A DNA stretch of 64,000 nt from Cloacibacterium sp. TD35 (GCF_028864635.1 NZ_CP104850.1:998001-1062000); one strand, 5' to 3'; shown: positions 1 through 8,653, counted from the first letter of the stretch. Translations and numbers: made by a program. Notes: a model not told the origin generated them from the letters alone.

Positions 1-513
1 GAGCTCAAATATGCCAAAGAAAAAAATCTACAGATTAAATTATTGGCATACGCTCAAAAAAGAAATGAAGAAGAAGTCATCGCACTCGTGATTCCTAAAT
101 TTGTAAAATCTACCGATACTTTTTCTACAGTGAGTGATGTTTTTAATGGAGTAAAAGTGCAAACCGCTTTTGCTGATAAGCAATTTTTCTATGGAAGAGG
201 TGCGGGTTCATTGCCTACTGCAAGTGCAGTTTTGTCTGATATTTCTGCGATTGCTTATGATTACAGATATGAATATAAGAAAATTGCCAACTCAGAAAAT
301 CTGAAACTGGCTCAAGATTTTCCTTTGAAAGTATTATTTAGACATAAAGCCAAAGACAGCAAAAATTTTGAAAATTATTTTGAAGAAATCGAAGAGTTTT
401 ATGGCAATAGAGAAGATGCTTATTTCGTAGGAAGCATTCGTTTTCAGCAACTAAAAGACCTTTTCACAAAGCATCAAGATGAGGTGTCATTTGTGTTGAT
501 TGATATTTTATAA
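1..513 (+). CDS. hom: Homoserine dehydrogenase, C-terminal part (partial)
   Basis: The reading frame is open from base 1, so only the last 170 residues or so are present; the NAD-binding N-terminus lies outside the window. Homoserine dehydrogenase reduces aspartate semialdehyde to homoserine in threonine/methionine synthesis. The segment YGRGAGSLPTASAVLSDI (about residues 57-74 of the visible part) matches the conserved family block (G-x-GAG-x-x-PT-x-SAV-x-SD) that closes the catalytic domain. The rest resembles a C-terminal regulatory extension. It could be the tail of a single-function enzyme or of an aspartokinase fusion; the N-terminus is needed to tell. A hairpin terminator follows directly. 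Confidence 0.87.
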   Translation, partial: ELKYAKEKNLQIKLLAYAQKRNEEEVIALVIPKFVKSTDTFSTVSDVFNGVKVQTAFADKQFFYGRGAGSLPTASAVLSDISAIAYDYRYEYKKIANSENLKLAQDFPLKVLFRHKAKDSKNFENYFEEIEEFYGNREDAYFVGSIRFQQLKDLFTKHQDEVSFVLIDIL

Positions 514-533
514 TTATTAACTTGTTTTTTCCT

Positions 534-573
534 TAAGCGTTGTTTTTCTCTGAAAAATGACGCTTTATTTTTT
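534..573 (+). terminator. Hairpin terminator after hom
   Basis: The arms AAGCGT (535-540) and ACGCTT (560-565), together with inner TTTTT/AAAAA pairing, form a stem followed by a T-rich run. Confidence 0.6.
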
Positions 574-637
574 GTATAAAGGACATTATTGCGTCTCAAA
601 ATCGTAATTTATGGTTCAGAAATTATAAATTTTATGA

Positions 638-967
638 TTGGTTTTTGGTACGGGTAATTATTTTATTAGATTTACTAGCGGAAGTGCAGAATTACCTCCT
701 GAAATGACACAAACGGAAAAAGAGGCTTATCTTAAAAATATTGATTATGCATACAATACATTGATTTCATCTCTTTTAAGAGACCCTCAAAATAGGTATT
801 CGAATGATTGGATAAACTTAAATCAAAAAGGAAATGAACGACTATTTTTTGATTTGTTAAAAGAAATGGGACTGGAAGGAAAGATACTACTAATAAAAGA
901 AGAAAACGGTACAACATCTACAATCAATGAAAACTCAGATGGAACTACAACAACTAATCCTTGTTAA
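638..967 (+). CDS. Hypothetical protein, probably 5'-truncated
   Basis: I do not recognise the family. The frame is open only from a TTG at 638, directly after an in-frame TGA (635-637); the first ATG in frame is at 704. The residues before that ATG (GTGNYFIRFTSGSAELPPE) look like real protein sequence, so the gene has probably lost its true 5' end. There is no signal peptide. The tail is Thr/Asn/Gly-rich and ends KEENGTTSTINENSDG...NPC. A second copy of that tail (LEEENGTTSTSTCK) lies without a gene at 1630-1674. It may be a decaying member of a duplicated family that travels with the DUF6705-like gene downstream. Function unknown. Confidence 0.45.
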   Translation: MVFGTGNYFIRFTSGSAELPPEMTQTEKEAYLKNIDYAYNTLISSLLRDPQNRYSNDWINLNQKGNERLFFDLLKEMGLEGKILLIKEENGTTSTINENSDGTTTTNPC

Positions 968-984
968 CTATTAAAAATTAAATC

Positions 985-1556
985 ATGAAAACCCTAATAT
1001 TAAAAATTCTAATCATTATAACATTTATAATGATTAACTCATGTAAATCGCAAGAATACCCTTTAAATTCAGATATCACTCAATATCCAGCCAATTCATA
1101 TTTTAAAGATATTGATAATAAATATGATGCTTTTATTGGAAATTGGAAAGCTGTATATGATAATAAAACTATAACTCTGAAGATTAGTAAAGTTATTAAA
1201 AAGTCTCTTATGTTTGGTTCAAAGTCATTTTTTCAGGATGTACTAATTGTTCAACATTTAATTAAAGACAATGCTGGGAATATAATAGAAAACAAAATAG
1301 TGAATGATTTGAACATATATGATATAATTAGCATTAATTATAACTACACCGCAAATATTGTTTATTTAAATTATTCTGGAGTAAACTGTCGTGTTGGTTC
1401 AGGAATGTTATTTTTCAAATTGGTGAGTTCTAATTCATTTATAACTATAAGTCAATGAGTACCATCATTACTAAAGAAAATTGTCCAGATTATACAGACG
1501 CTTCTACTACAGTGCACTTGCCACAAATTGAAAATTTAGTTTTCACAAAACAATAA
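985..1556 (+). pseudogene. DUF6705-like lipoprotein gene broken by a frameshift
   Basis: The first frame (985-1458) encodes 157 residues starting with a lipoprotein-type signal (about 1-20, Cys in INSCKSQ). The middle has the GNWKAVYDNKTITLKI pattern I recall from the DUF6705 family of Chryseobacterium relatives. It stops at a TGA at 1456. The expected C-terminus continues in another frame through 1455-1556 and ends ...PQIENLVFTKQ, a typical family ending. Adding one T to the TTT at 1438-1440 joins the frames as SFYNYKSMSTIITKENC. So the gene carries a one-base deletion, or the assembly has a homopolymer error. The family assignment is from memory; the two-frame structure is visible directly. 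Confidence 0.6.
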
Positions 1557-1560
1557 AGCA

Positions 1561-1600
1561 AAAAATAGCAAGGAGATTTCTTTGCTATTTTTATTTTTTT
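1561..1600 (+). terminator. Hairpin terminator after the DUF6705-like gene
   Basis: AAAAATAGCAA (1561-1571) pairs with TTGCTATTTTT (1582-1592), followed by TATTTTTTT. It sits 5 bases after the reconstructed stop codon, supporting 1556 as the true end of that gene. Confidence 0.7.
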
Positions 1601-1629
1601 TGATTAGAATTATAAGCAAATACAAATTA

Positions 1630-1674
1630 TTAGAAGAAGAAAATGGAACAACTTCTACATCAACTTGTAAATAA
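1630..1674 (+). pseudogene. Orphan coding tail related to the 638-967 gene
   Basis: This stretch reads LLEEENGTTSTSTCK followed by a stop, close to the KEENGTTSTIN tail of the gene at 638-967. It has no start codon or supporting reading frame upstream and lies 10 bases before the next gene. It looks like the 3' scar of a deleted paralogue. The match is short, so chance similarity is possible. Confidence 0.35.
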
Positions 1675-1683
1675 AATTTTAAA

Positions 1684-2166
1684 ATGAAAAACAAAATTAT
1701 TTTATTTGTATTAGCGTTATTTTTAATACAAAATTGTTCAGCACAATTCAATGATTATAATAAGAAGTATAATGAATTATTATCTACATTGCAGAAAAGT
1801 GCTAATAATAAAAAACTTTATTATGGAAAAGAATTTTCTGAGTTTTACCAGAATTTTATAGTAAAAGATAAAATAGTGTCCTTTGGTTATGACGGTAAAT
1901 ATGCTAATAGTAGGAAACTCTATATTTTGCGGTTATATTTTTCAAGAATAGAAGAAAGAGGTCCTCTAATTGACAATAAGCTCCCAATTCCTATGCTTAA
2001 TATTACGTTTCAAGATCAGATACCAGATGAGATAATACCCTTGACGAGGAAGTATGAAGGAATATGGAATGAAGATATGGTAAAATTCTTTTCTAAGCTT
2101 AAAATTGAAAAGATTGAATACTATGGAATAAATGGATGGGATAATAAGGATAGAATAGCTAGATAA
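1684..2166 (+). CDS. Secreted or lipid-anchored hypothetical protein
   Basis: The family is not recognised. This 160-residue protein has a clear N-terminal signal (MKNKIILFVLALFLIQNCSA). The Cys at about 18 could make it a lipoprotein, but the spacing also suits signal peptidase I cleavage before QFNDY. The mature part is charged and rich in Tyr, Lys and Ile, without repeats or obvious catalytic motifs. It lies in a small accessory patch next to two degraded genes and is closed by a strong terminator. Its composition fits the rest of the genome. Function unknown. Confidence 0.6.
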   Translation: MKNKIILFVLALFLIQNCSAQFNDYNKKYNELLSTLQKSANNKKLYYGKEFSEFYQNFIVKDKIVSFGYDGKYANSRKLYILRLYFSRIEERGPLIDNKLPIPMLNITFQDQIPDEIIPLTRKYEGIWNEDMVKFFSKLKIEKIEYYGINGWDNKDRIAR

Positions 2167-2201
2167 ATTAGAAAAAATATTTTCAGCAATAAAAGAATTC
2201 T

Positions 2202-2236
2202 AAAAACTCCTCACTTCTGTTGAGGGGTTTTTTAGT
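2202..2236 (+). terminator. Hairpin terminator
   Basis: AAAACTCCTCA (2202-2212) pairs with TGAGGGGTTTT (2221-2231) and is followed by further T residues. It closes the accessory patch before ctlX. Confidence 0.75.
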
Positions 2237-2254
2237 TTTCTGATTGTTTATTTG

Positions 2255-2262
2255 TATTTTTG
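2255..2262 (+). promoter_or_regulatory. -7 promoter element of ctlX
   Basis: TATTTTTG fits the Bacteroidota TAnnTTTG element and ends 18 bases before the ATG at 2281. No good -33 TTTG is visible at the expected distance. The element rules out the TTG at 2260 as the start. Confidence 0.55.
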
Positions 2263-2280
2263 GCAGACAACATACAGATT

Positions 2281-3201
2281 ATGCAAACAACAAGCACCGT
2301 TTTAATGATAGAGCCCGTTGCATTTGGTTTTAATGCAGAAACGGCACAGAATAATTATTTTCAAGTGAATTCAGAAAATGCTGAAACACAAGGGAAAGCA
2401 CTACAAGAGTTTCAAAATTTTGCAGAAAAATTAAGAAGTCATGGCATCAATGTGATGACGATTAAAGATACCGTAGAACCTCATACTCCAGATTCTATTT
2501 TCCCCAATAATTGGATTTCTATGCACCAAGATGGAAAGGTAGTGCTCTATCCTATGTGTGCGATGAACAGAAGATGGGAACGCAGAAATGATATTTTAGA
2601 AAAGCTTCAAGAGAAATTTGAAATAAAAGAAATCATCGATTTTTCGGCTCCAGAAAAAGAAGGAAAATTTTTAGAAGGAACAGGAAGCATGATTTTCGAT
2701 CATGACAACAAATTAGCGTATGGTTCTGTTTCGCTGAGGTTAGACGAAAAATTGTTCAGAGAATTTTGTGAGAATTTTGGGTATACACCTGTCGTTTTTC
2801 ATTCTTTTCAAACAGCTAATGGAGAAAGATTACCGATTTATCATACCAATGTGATGATGTGTGTAGCAGACCAATTTGTGGTAATTTGCCTTGATTGTAT
2901 TGATGACGAAACCGAAAGAGTGAATGTAGTGAATACCATTTTAGAATCAGGAAAGGAAATTATAGAAATTTCTGAAGAACAAATGCAACAATTCGCTGGA
3001 AATATGCTTCAAGTGCAAAATGAAGATGGCAAAAAGTTTTTGGTAATGAGCGAAACCGCTTACAATTCTTTAACTCCAGAGCAAATTTCAGCTATCAAAA
3101 AGTACAATGAGATTATCTATTCTAATCTGGAAACCATAGAAATAAACGGTGGCGGAAGCGCAAGATGTATGCTTGCCGAGGTTTTCTTACCGAAGAAATA
3201 A
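2281..3201 (+). CDS. ctlX: Citrulline utilization hydrolase CtlX-type (arginine deiminase fold)
   Basis: Member of the amidinotransferase/arginine-deiminase superfamily, 306 residues from ATG 2281 (the frame extends to a TTG at 2260, which overlaps the -7 element). Visible family features are PDSIFPNNWIS near residue 75, the LEGTGSMIFD block with the acidic residue, IYHTNVMM with the catalytic His, and NGGGSARCMLAEVFLP at the end with the nucleophilic Cys. CtlX proteins hydrolyse citrulline or a related ureido compound; that role comes from family knowledge, not from context here. It stands alone with its own promoter and a terminator shared with the convergent gene. rocD at 49807-51045 would act on ornithine in the same area of metabolism. 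Confidence 0.85.
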   Translation: MQTTSTVLMIEPVAFGFNAETAQNNYFQVNSENAETQGKALQEFQNFAEKLRSHGINVMTIKDTVEPHTPDSIFPNNWISMHQDGKVVLYPMCAMNRRWERRNDILEKLQEKFEIKEIIDFSAPEKEGKFLEGTGSMIFDHDNKLAYGSVSLRLDEKLFREFCENFGYTPVVFHSFQTANGERLPIYHTNVMMCVADQFVVICLDCIDDETERVNVVNTILESGKEIIEISEEQMQQFAGNMLQVQNEDGKKFLVMSETAYNSLTPEQISAIKKYNEIIYSNLETIEINGGGSARCMLAEVFLPKK

Positions 3202-3237
3202 AGTGTTTTAAAATATTTTACAAAGCTAAATCAAAAA

Positions 3238-3265
3238 AAAACGTCTAGAATATTCTAGACGTTTT
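3238..3265. terminator. Bidirectional terminator between ctlX and the receptor gene
   Basis: A perfect 22-base palindrome (ACGTCTAGAATATTCTAGAC plus GT, 3241-3262) is flanked by A and T runs on either side. It serves both convergent genes. Confidence 0.85.
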
Positions 3266-3303
3266 ACAATTAAAACTTAAATTAATATGATGGTTTTGTG
3301 AGA

Positions 3304-5481
3304 TTAGTTTCCTGTTCTGTTTTTAATGTCTTTATTAGCTCCTTCTATATTTCTGGCTTTTTGAGTTTTTTGGTTTCCAAAAGTATAGGTTGCAGTAAGT
3401 GCAAGCATTCTTCTATAATCATTTTTTCTTACATTATTGTAATATCCATTGCTTTGTACATCGCTGATTTTGTACTTAGATGAAGTGCCGAACACATCAT
3501 TCGCTTCGAATAAGAATGTCCAATTGTTCCAAATTTTTCTTACAGAAATATCAAGCGATTGAATAGTAGAAAGTTTACCAATCGAAATTTGCTGAGGTGC
3601 TAGATAAAAATAATTTACGCCCAAGAATAAGTCTTTTTTGCTCGAAAGTCTGATATTGTTATTCGCTTGAATATGAAATAAATTTGTAGACTTGTTTAGA
3701 TTAAACGCTGGGAAAGTTTCACCTGTAATAGGGTCTGTATCTACGCTACCTTTGAAGACATTATGACCAAAAGTTGTGGTGTAATTGGCACTCCAAATTC
3801 CATTATAGAAATTCTTTTGGAATCCTAAAGTTGCACTGAATTCTTGTTTGTCGCCAAAGTTAGTTCTAATGTATCTCAAAACGGTATTTCCATTTTCTAC
3901 TTTTTGTAAAGGAATTTGGTCTGATGCATCTTTTACAAGGCTAGTATTTAAAACCAAGAAATAAGTGTTTTTATACATATAGTTCAGTTCTTGATTGTAA
4001 TACTGAGACGCTTTCATAAAAGGATTATTCTGTACATAATTGGTCTGAGTAAGATAAATTCTAGAAGGGTTGAGTTCCCAGAAAGAAGGTCTTCTTACAC
4101 GGCTAGAGAATGAATACGTTACATTATGATTTTTATTAATGGCGTAATTTATAGAGGCATAAGGTAAAAAGCTGTTGTAATCTCTGGTAAAATGTTCGTC
4201 TTTATCTAATACACTTCCTTCGCTTTTCGTTAGTTCCAAACGAGTTCCTAATTTGGTGGAAACTTTATCATTGAAGTTTTTTTCTAGCGTAGCATATACT
4301 CCTACAATATTTTCATCATAAATAAAATGGTTAGATTGGTTATCATCAATTCCTGTTGGTGGTAAAATATTTACAAATTGAGTATCATTGTCAGTTTTGG
4401 TTTTGTTGTAACTTCCTCCTACAGAAAGAGTTAAATTCTTGTTGAATTTCTGAATGTAATCTGCCATAAAACCAAGATTATCAATTTGTTGAGGGATAGA
4501 TTGGTTGAAATTGGCTAAAGTTACTCCATTTATATCACTGGTTTTATTTACATTTTCTGTCTTTTGATTGAAGTTAAGATACGCAGCATTCAGTGATAGT
4601 TTGCTTCCTAAAGTATCTGTTTTTATTTCATAATTCAGGTTGAGAGAATGGTTTGCAGAATGGTCATTTTGGTTATTTGTGGTGATGTTTTCTCTTGTAG
4701 AATTATTAGAATAATCAGTGATGATGTTTCTAAAATAAGAAGAACCGTCTTTGGTTTTATTAAGATTCAAGCTGTAAGAAATCCCTAAAATCTGTTTATC
4801 CGAAATTTCATAATCAGCATTAATATTTCCGCCTACATAAGCATTAGGATTTATGGTGTTTCCAACGGATAAATTACTAGAAGTATCTGTTCCGTTGCTC
4901 AAAGTATAGGTGTTATATTCAGACCATTTTCCTACATAAGTATTGGTGCTTACAGTAAGTTTGTCTTTTTTATAATTGAGTGAAACCGATGTGTTTGGAT
5001 TGTTATAATAACCTTGTTTGTCTTCCAGTTTCCAAGTTCCGCTCATCCCATCATATTTCTTCTTTTTCATGACGATGTTGATGATTCCTTGATTGCTTTC
5101 TACCTGAAATTCAGACGATGGAACAGTAATGACTTCTATTTTCTGAATGTTTTCAGATGGCGTATTTTTCAGCATTTCTAGAACCGCTTCCGCGCTCATA
5201 TTGCTTTTTCTACCATTAATGTAGATGATGGCGTCATTCTTTCCTAAAATTTTAAGGCTGGCGTTGTCACTAGTAGAAATAAGGGGTGTTTCTTTTAAAA
5301 GTTCAAAAGCATTGCTTCCTTTTGCAACTGGCGAATTGGCTACATCATAAACCATTCTATCAGATTTCTTGTGAAAAACCTTTTTGGTCATTTTCACTTC
5401 CTGAATGTCTTTCGTTTTTTCTTCTTGCGAATAAGAAAAAAGCGAAGTAAGAAGTGCTGCTGTAAATAATAATTTTTTCAT
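3304..5481 (-). CDS. Outer-membrane beta-barrel receptor (TonB-receptor-like)
   Basis: 725 residues with a signal peptide (MKKLLFTAALLTSLFSYS). Residues about 35-145 form a plug-like domain (AFELLKETPLISTSDNASLK, then the INGRKSNMSAE segment and IEVITVPSSEFQVESNQGI). The remainder is a large barrel rich in alternating aromatic residues, ending in TATYTFGNQK plus a short polar tail. This matches the flavobacterial 'outer membrane beta-barrel family protein' group, which lacks the N-terminal carboxypeptidase-like domain of SusC. The substrate cannot be predicted: no SusD, TonB or metal-uptake gene is adjacent. A long-loop hairpin in the leader (5521-5594) may affect expression. Confidence 0.85.
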   Translation of the reverse strand: MKKLLFTAALLTSLFSYSQEEKTKDIQEVKMTKKVFHKKSDRMVYDVANSPVAKGSNAFELLKETPLISTSDNASLKILGKNDAIIYINGRKSNMSAEAVLEMLKNTPSENIQKIEVITVPSSEFQVESNQGIINIVMKKKKYDGMSGTWKLEDKQGYYNNPNTSVSLNYKKDKLTVSTNTYVGKWSEYNTYTLSNGTDTSSNLSVGNTINPNAYVGGNINADYEISDKQILGISYSLNLNKTKDGSSYFRNIITDYSNNSTRENITTNNQNDHSANHSLNLNYEIKTDTLGSKLSLNAAYLNFNQKTENVNKTSDINGVTLANFNQSIPQQIDNLGFMADYIQKFNKNLTLSVGGSYNKTKTDNDTQFVNILPPTGIDDNQSNHFIYDENIVGVYATLEKNFNDKVSTKLGTRLELTKSEGSVLDKDEHFTRDYNSFLPYASINYAINKNHNVTYSFSSRVRRPSFWELNPSRIYLTQTNYVQNNPFMKASQYYNQELNYMYKNTYFLVLNTSLVKDASDQIPLQKVENGNTVLRYIRTNFGDKQEFSATLGFQKNFYNGIWSANYTTTFGHNVFKGSVDTDPITGETFPAFNLNKSTNLFHIQANNNIRLSSKKDLFLGVNYFYLAPQQISIGKLSTIQSLDISVRKIWNNWTFLFEANDVFGTSSKYKISDVQSNGYYNNVRKNDYRRMLALTATYTFGNQKTQKARNIEGANKDIKNRTGN

Positions 5482-5520
5482 GGTATAATTTTTAAGTTTA
5501 AATTCTGTAAAAAAAGAAAA

Positions 5521-5594
5521 GTCGCAGTGGGTTATTAGTTGAGTGATTGGGTGTGGTGATTAGTTTTTGTGGTTATTAATTTTTTCACTGCGAC
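5521..5594 (-). promoter_or_regulatory. Long-loop hairpin in the leader of the outer-membrane receptor
   Basis: GTCGCAGTG (5521-5529) and CACTGCGAC (5586-5594) are exact reverse complements, 9 bp apart from a 56-base loop. Read on the minus strand the stem is followed by TTTTCTTTTTTT and then, about 25 bases on, the receptor ATG at 5481. The layout resembles a terminator or attenuator within the 5' leader. GGTTATTA occurs at 5529, 5571 and 5607. Confidence 0.45.
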
Positions 5595-5850
5595 TTTTTC
5601 AAGTTTGGTTATTAGTTTTTAAATGGTTAAAAGTTTTTTTTAAAAGTTCTTCAATTTAGCTGAAGTATGTTTTGTTTAATAATTTACATTGCAAAGATAT
5701 ATAATTAATTTAGTATTATGCAATACAAAGTAGTAAATAAAATTTATTACTGAATTTAACTCGTTGATTTTCAGTGATAAAAATTTTAGTTAATGAATTG
5801 CTTTCAGAAATAAGACAATCGAAATGGAAAAAGTATTACATCAAAAAACA

Positions 5851-5882
5851 AAAAAAAGTGAAAATTACTTTCCACTTTTTTA
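5851..5882 (-). terminator. Terminator of the DUF3817 gene
   Basis: AAAAAAAGTG (5851-5860) pairs imperfectly with CCACTTTTT (5872-5880), just downstream of the minus-strand gene. Confidence 0.5.
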
Positions 5883-5904
5883 TAATATTTTAAAAATCAA
5901 ACCT

Positions 5905-6246
5905 TTACTCTCGGTTGAATTTGGCTAATTTTTTGTCAATCCAAATGGTTGCCAATGGGAAAAACGCAGCTAAAAGTGCGAATATAGAATCTTCGTCATC
6001 CCATTGATAAATTTTTCTACAAGGAAAGGCTAAAATCAGGTATAATGTGAAAAATAAACCATGAATACTCCCCATAACACTAATGTAAATAATGGGTAAA
6101 ATTCCTTCCTTGTCCTCACGAATCCATACCATAGCCGAGAAAAGCAAAAGCCAAGAAATTGCTTCTGCAATACAAATTTGCTTAAACCATTTGATGAGTT
6201 TTTCTTGAGAATATTTGGATAAAAAGAAATTTTCGATGACTTCCAT
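5905..6246 (-). CDS. DUF3817 family small membrane protein
   Basis: 113 residues with three hydrophobic helices (about 27-45, 50-75 and 90-105). The pattern EAISWLLLF, then MGSIHGLFFTLYL with the Gly-x-x-His-Gly core, fits the DUF3817 family of short integral membrane proteins of unknown function. A -7 element (TATTTTTG, complement of 6275-6282) lies 28 bases before the ATG, so it has its own promoter. nadD lies upstream in the same direction with a 54-base gap. Family assignment is fairly secure; the role is unknown. Confidence 0.7.
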   Translation of the reverse strand: MEVIENFFLSKYSQEKLIKWFKQICIAEAISWLLLFSAMVWIREDKEGILPIIYISVMGSIHGLFFTLYLILAFPCRKIYQWDDEDSIFALLAAFFPLATIWIDKKLAKFNRE

Positions 6247-6300
6247 TATATTGAGTGTTACGTGATTTGAAGTACAAAAATAAAGATTTATTAATGAATT

Positions 6301-6885
6301 TTACTTATAAAAACTACTTCCGTCTAAATATTCAAAAACTTCTGGTGGAAGCATAGGTCTTACATTTTTGCCTTCTTTAATCATATTTCTAATTTCTGTG
6401 GCAGAAAGTTCTATTATCGGTGCATTTACCATGCTGATGTTCTCGTGCTGTAAATATTCATTGTCTTTTTTCTCGCCTTCAAAAGTTCTAGGATAGACGA
6501 TGATTTGATACTCAGACATCAGTTTTTCTGAGTTTTTCCATTTAGGAAGCGAGTCTAGATTATCTTCGCCCATAATCAGCGCAAAAGAATAATTGGGATA
6601 TTTTTCCTTGAGATAAGTAAGTGTGTCAATCGTGTAACTCGGTTTTGGTAAAGAAAACTCTACGTTTGAAGCCCGCATTTTAGGATAATTTTTCACCGCA
6701 AGTTGCACCATATCAAGACGGTTGTGGTCTGTGAGCAATGATTTTTTATCTTTAAATGGATTTTGTGGAGAAACCACAAACCAAAGTTCATCCATATTAG
6801 AATTTTCTAAAATATAGTTTGCCAAAATCAAATGCCCAATATGAATGGGGTTGAATGAGCCGAAAAACAGTCCAATTTTTTTCAT
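6301..6885 (-). CDS. nadD: Nicotinate-nucleotide adenylyltransferase
   Basis: 194 residues, normal length for NadD. It joins ATP and nicotinate mononucleotide to form deamido-NAD, a late step of NAD synthesis. The nucleotidyltransferase signature GSFNPIHIGHL is at residues 9-19 with the (H/T)xGH motif, and the second signature LSATEIRNMI, variant of ISxTxxR, is near 160. SFALIMGEDNL in the middle is also conserved. It is 54 bases after recJ in the same direction and probably cotranscribed with it. Confidence 0.95.
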   Translation of the reverse strand: MKKIGLFFGSFNPIHIGHLILANYILENSNMDELWFVVSPQNPFKDKKSLLTDHNRLDMVQLAVKNYPKMRASNVEFSLPKPSYTIDTLTYLKEKYPNYSFALIMGEDNLDSLPKWKNSEKLMSEYQIIVYPRTFEGEKKDNEYLQHENISMVNAPIIELSATEIRNMIKEGKNVRPMLPPEVFEYLDGSSFYK

Positions 6886-6938
6886 TAAAGGGTTTAGGAG
6901 TTAGGGATTAGTTTTTTACTCGTAACAAGTATCTATCT

Positions 6939-8648
6939 CTAATGAAATTTCACATCACGAATATTCAAATAATAGGTTACATTTCCTTTCCAGTGATTTT
7001 CTTCTACAGTAAAAGCAATGTCGAAATTTTTAGTTTTGAAATCATCCATATATTGACCTAATTTAAAGCCAATACATTCTATATTTCTGCCAGAAACGGG
7101 CTGGTGAATGTAGAATTTTAGGTGATTTCCGTCTTTGCCCATTTGTTTTACGTAACCAGAAACTTTTTGATTTCTCAGTTCTAAAACTGGCTTCATATTG
7201 TGTGGCCCGAAAGGTGATAATTTTCTATGAAAATTAAAGAAATCACGGTTTAAATCTTCTATTTCAATGACAGAATCTATCGTAATAGAAGGGAATTTTT
7301 GGTGTTCCTGAATTTTTTCGGCAACTACTTTTTCAAATTTTTCTTTGAAAGCTTCAAATTTATCTTTCTCCATCGAAAGACCAGCCGCAGCTTGGTGTCC
7401 TCCGAATTTTAAGAAATATTCGCTACAAGCTTCTAATGCTTCGTGCACATCAAAATCTGAAACACTTCTTGCAGAAGCTACCATTTCGCCATTGTTTCCA
7501 TCGGTGAAAACTAAAGTCGGTTTGTAGTACACTTCAGTCAATCTAGAAGCTACAATCCCGATTACGCCTTTGTTCCATTCATTATGATAAACCACAGTGG
7601 TGAAATTATTTTCTTGCTGGGTTTCAATGACTTGGTTAAAGGCAGATTGAGTTGTATTCGCGTCTAATTCTCGTCTGGAATCGTTGAGATTTAAGATGTC
7701 ATCTACAATTTGATGTGCGTGTTTCAAATTGTCTGAAATCATCAATTCTACCGCGGCTTTTCCATGAGAAATTCTTCCTGCAGCATTAATTTTCGGAGCA
7801 ATTTCGAAAACGATGTTAGAAATATCAAACGTAGAAATTTTTTCTTCAGGAATCAGGAGTCTTATTCCTAATTTTCTGGTTTTTCTTAATGTTTTTAATC
7901 CCAGTTTTGCTAAAACTCTATTTTCGCCAGTCATTGCTACAATATCTGCAGCAATAGAAATAGCGAGTAAATCAGTAAGTTCGTAGAGTTCGTTTTCTGG
8001 AATTTTATAAATTGTATTAAGACCTTGACATAATTTAAAGCCCACCCCACAACCAGAAAGTTCTTTATAAGGATATCTACAATCGGTTCTTTTCGGGTCT
8101 AAAACGGCAAAAGCTTTTGGCAATTCTTCGCCTGGTAAATGGTGGTCGCAAATAATAAAATCAATGCCAAGAGAACTGGCATATTCTATTTTATCTAATG
8201 CTTTAATTCCGCAATCTAATGCGATGATAAGCGAGAATCCGTTTTCTTTAGCAAAATTAATTCCCTCATCAGAAATTCCATAACCTTCAGAATAACGGTC
8301 TGGAATATAGAAATCTAAATATTTTTTTTCTACAATTTTAGAAAGATAAAGATACATGAGCGAAACTGCAGTAGTTCCGTCTACATCATAATCACCGTAA
8401 ACCAGGATTTTTTCACCGTTTTCTATAGCAGAGGCAATTCTGTCTACTGCCAATTGCATATCTTTCATCAAAAACGGACTGTGAATGTCTTCTAACTTAG
8501 GTTTGAAGAATTCTCTGGCTTTTTGGTAATCATCAATGCCTCTTAGAACCAAAATTTTTGATTCTAAAGTCCCGAAACCAATCGATGAACTGATGCTGTC
8601 TACAATTTCTTCATCAGGTGCTGGTTTATATATCCATTTTTGGCTCAT
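6939..8648 (-). CDS. recJ: Single-stranded-DNA-specific exonuclease RecJ
   Basis: 5'-3' single-strand DNA exonuclease used in recombination and mismatch repair. 569 residues, standard length. The DHH phosphoesterase motifs are clear: GDYDVDGTT (85-93), LDCG near 146, the DHH triad in IICDHHLPG (168-170), and GGHQAAAGLS in the DHHA1 domain near 415, followed by the OB-type C-terminal domain. The ATG is only 5 bases after a TAACTTTG element (complement of 8654-8661), so the message may have no 5' leader. Confidence 0.96.
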   Translation of the reverse strand: MSQKWIYKPAPDEEIVDSISSSIGFGTLESKILVLRGIDDYQKAREFFKPKLEDIHSPFLMKDMQLAVDRIASAIENGEKILVYGDYDVDGTTAVSLMYLYLSKIVEKKYLDFYIPDRYSEGYGISDEGINFAKENGFSLIIALDCGIKALDKIEYASSLGIDFIICDHHLPGEELPKAFAVLDPKRTDCRYPYKELSGCGVGFKLCQGLNTIYKIPENELYELTDLLAISIAADIVAMTGENRVLAKLGLKTLRKTRKLGIRLLIPEEKISTFDISNIVFEIAPKINAAGRISHGKAAVELMISDNLKHAHQIVDDILNLNDSRRELDANTTQSAFNQVIETQQENNFTTVVYHNEWNKGVIGIVASRLTEVYYKPTLVFTDGNNGEMVASARSVSDFDVHEALEACSEYFLKFGGHQAAAGLSMEKDKFEAFKEKFEKVVAEKIQEHQKFPSITIDSVIEIEDLNRDFFNFHRKLSPFGPHNMKPVLELRNQKVSGYVKQMGKDGNHLKFYIHQPVSGRNIECIGFKLGQYMDDFKTKNFDIAFTVEENHWKGNVTYYLNIRDVKFH

Positions 8649-8653
8649 AAATG

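Larger units (their letters stand above)
5482..5904. other. Gene-free stretch with leader structure and repeats
   Basis: These 423 bases hold no convincing reading frame. The right part contains the terminator of the DUF3817 gene (5851-5882). The left part (5521-5620) contains the hairpin and the repeated GGTTATTA motifs described separately. The middle (about 5621-5850) is plain AT-rich sequence in which I see nothing. Confidence 0.6.
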
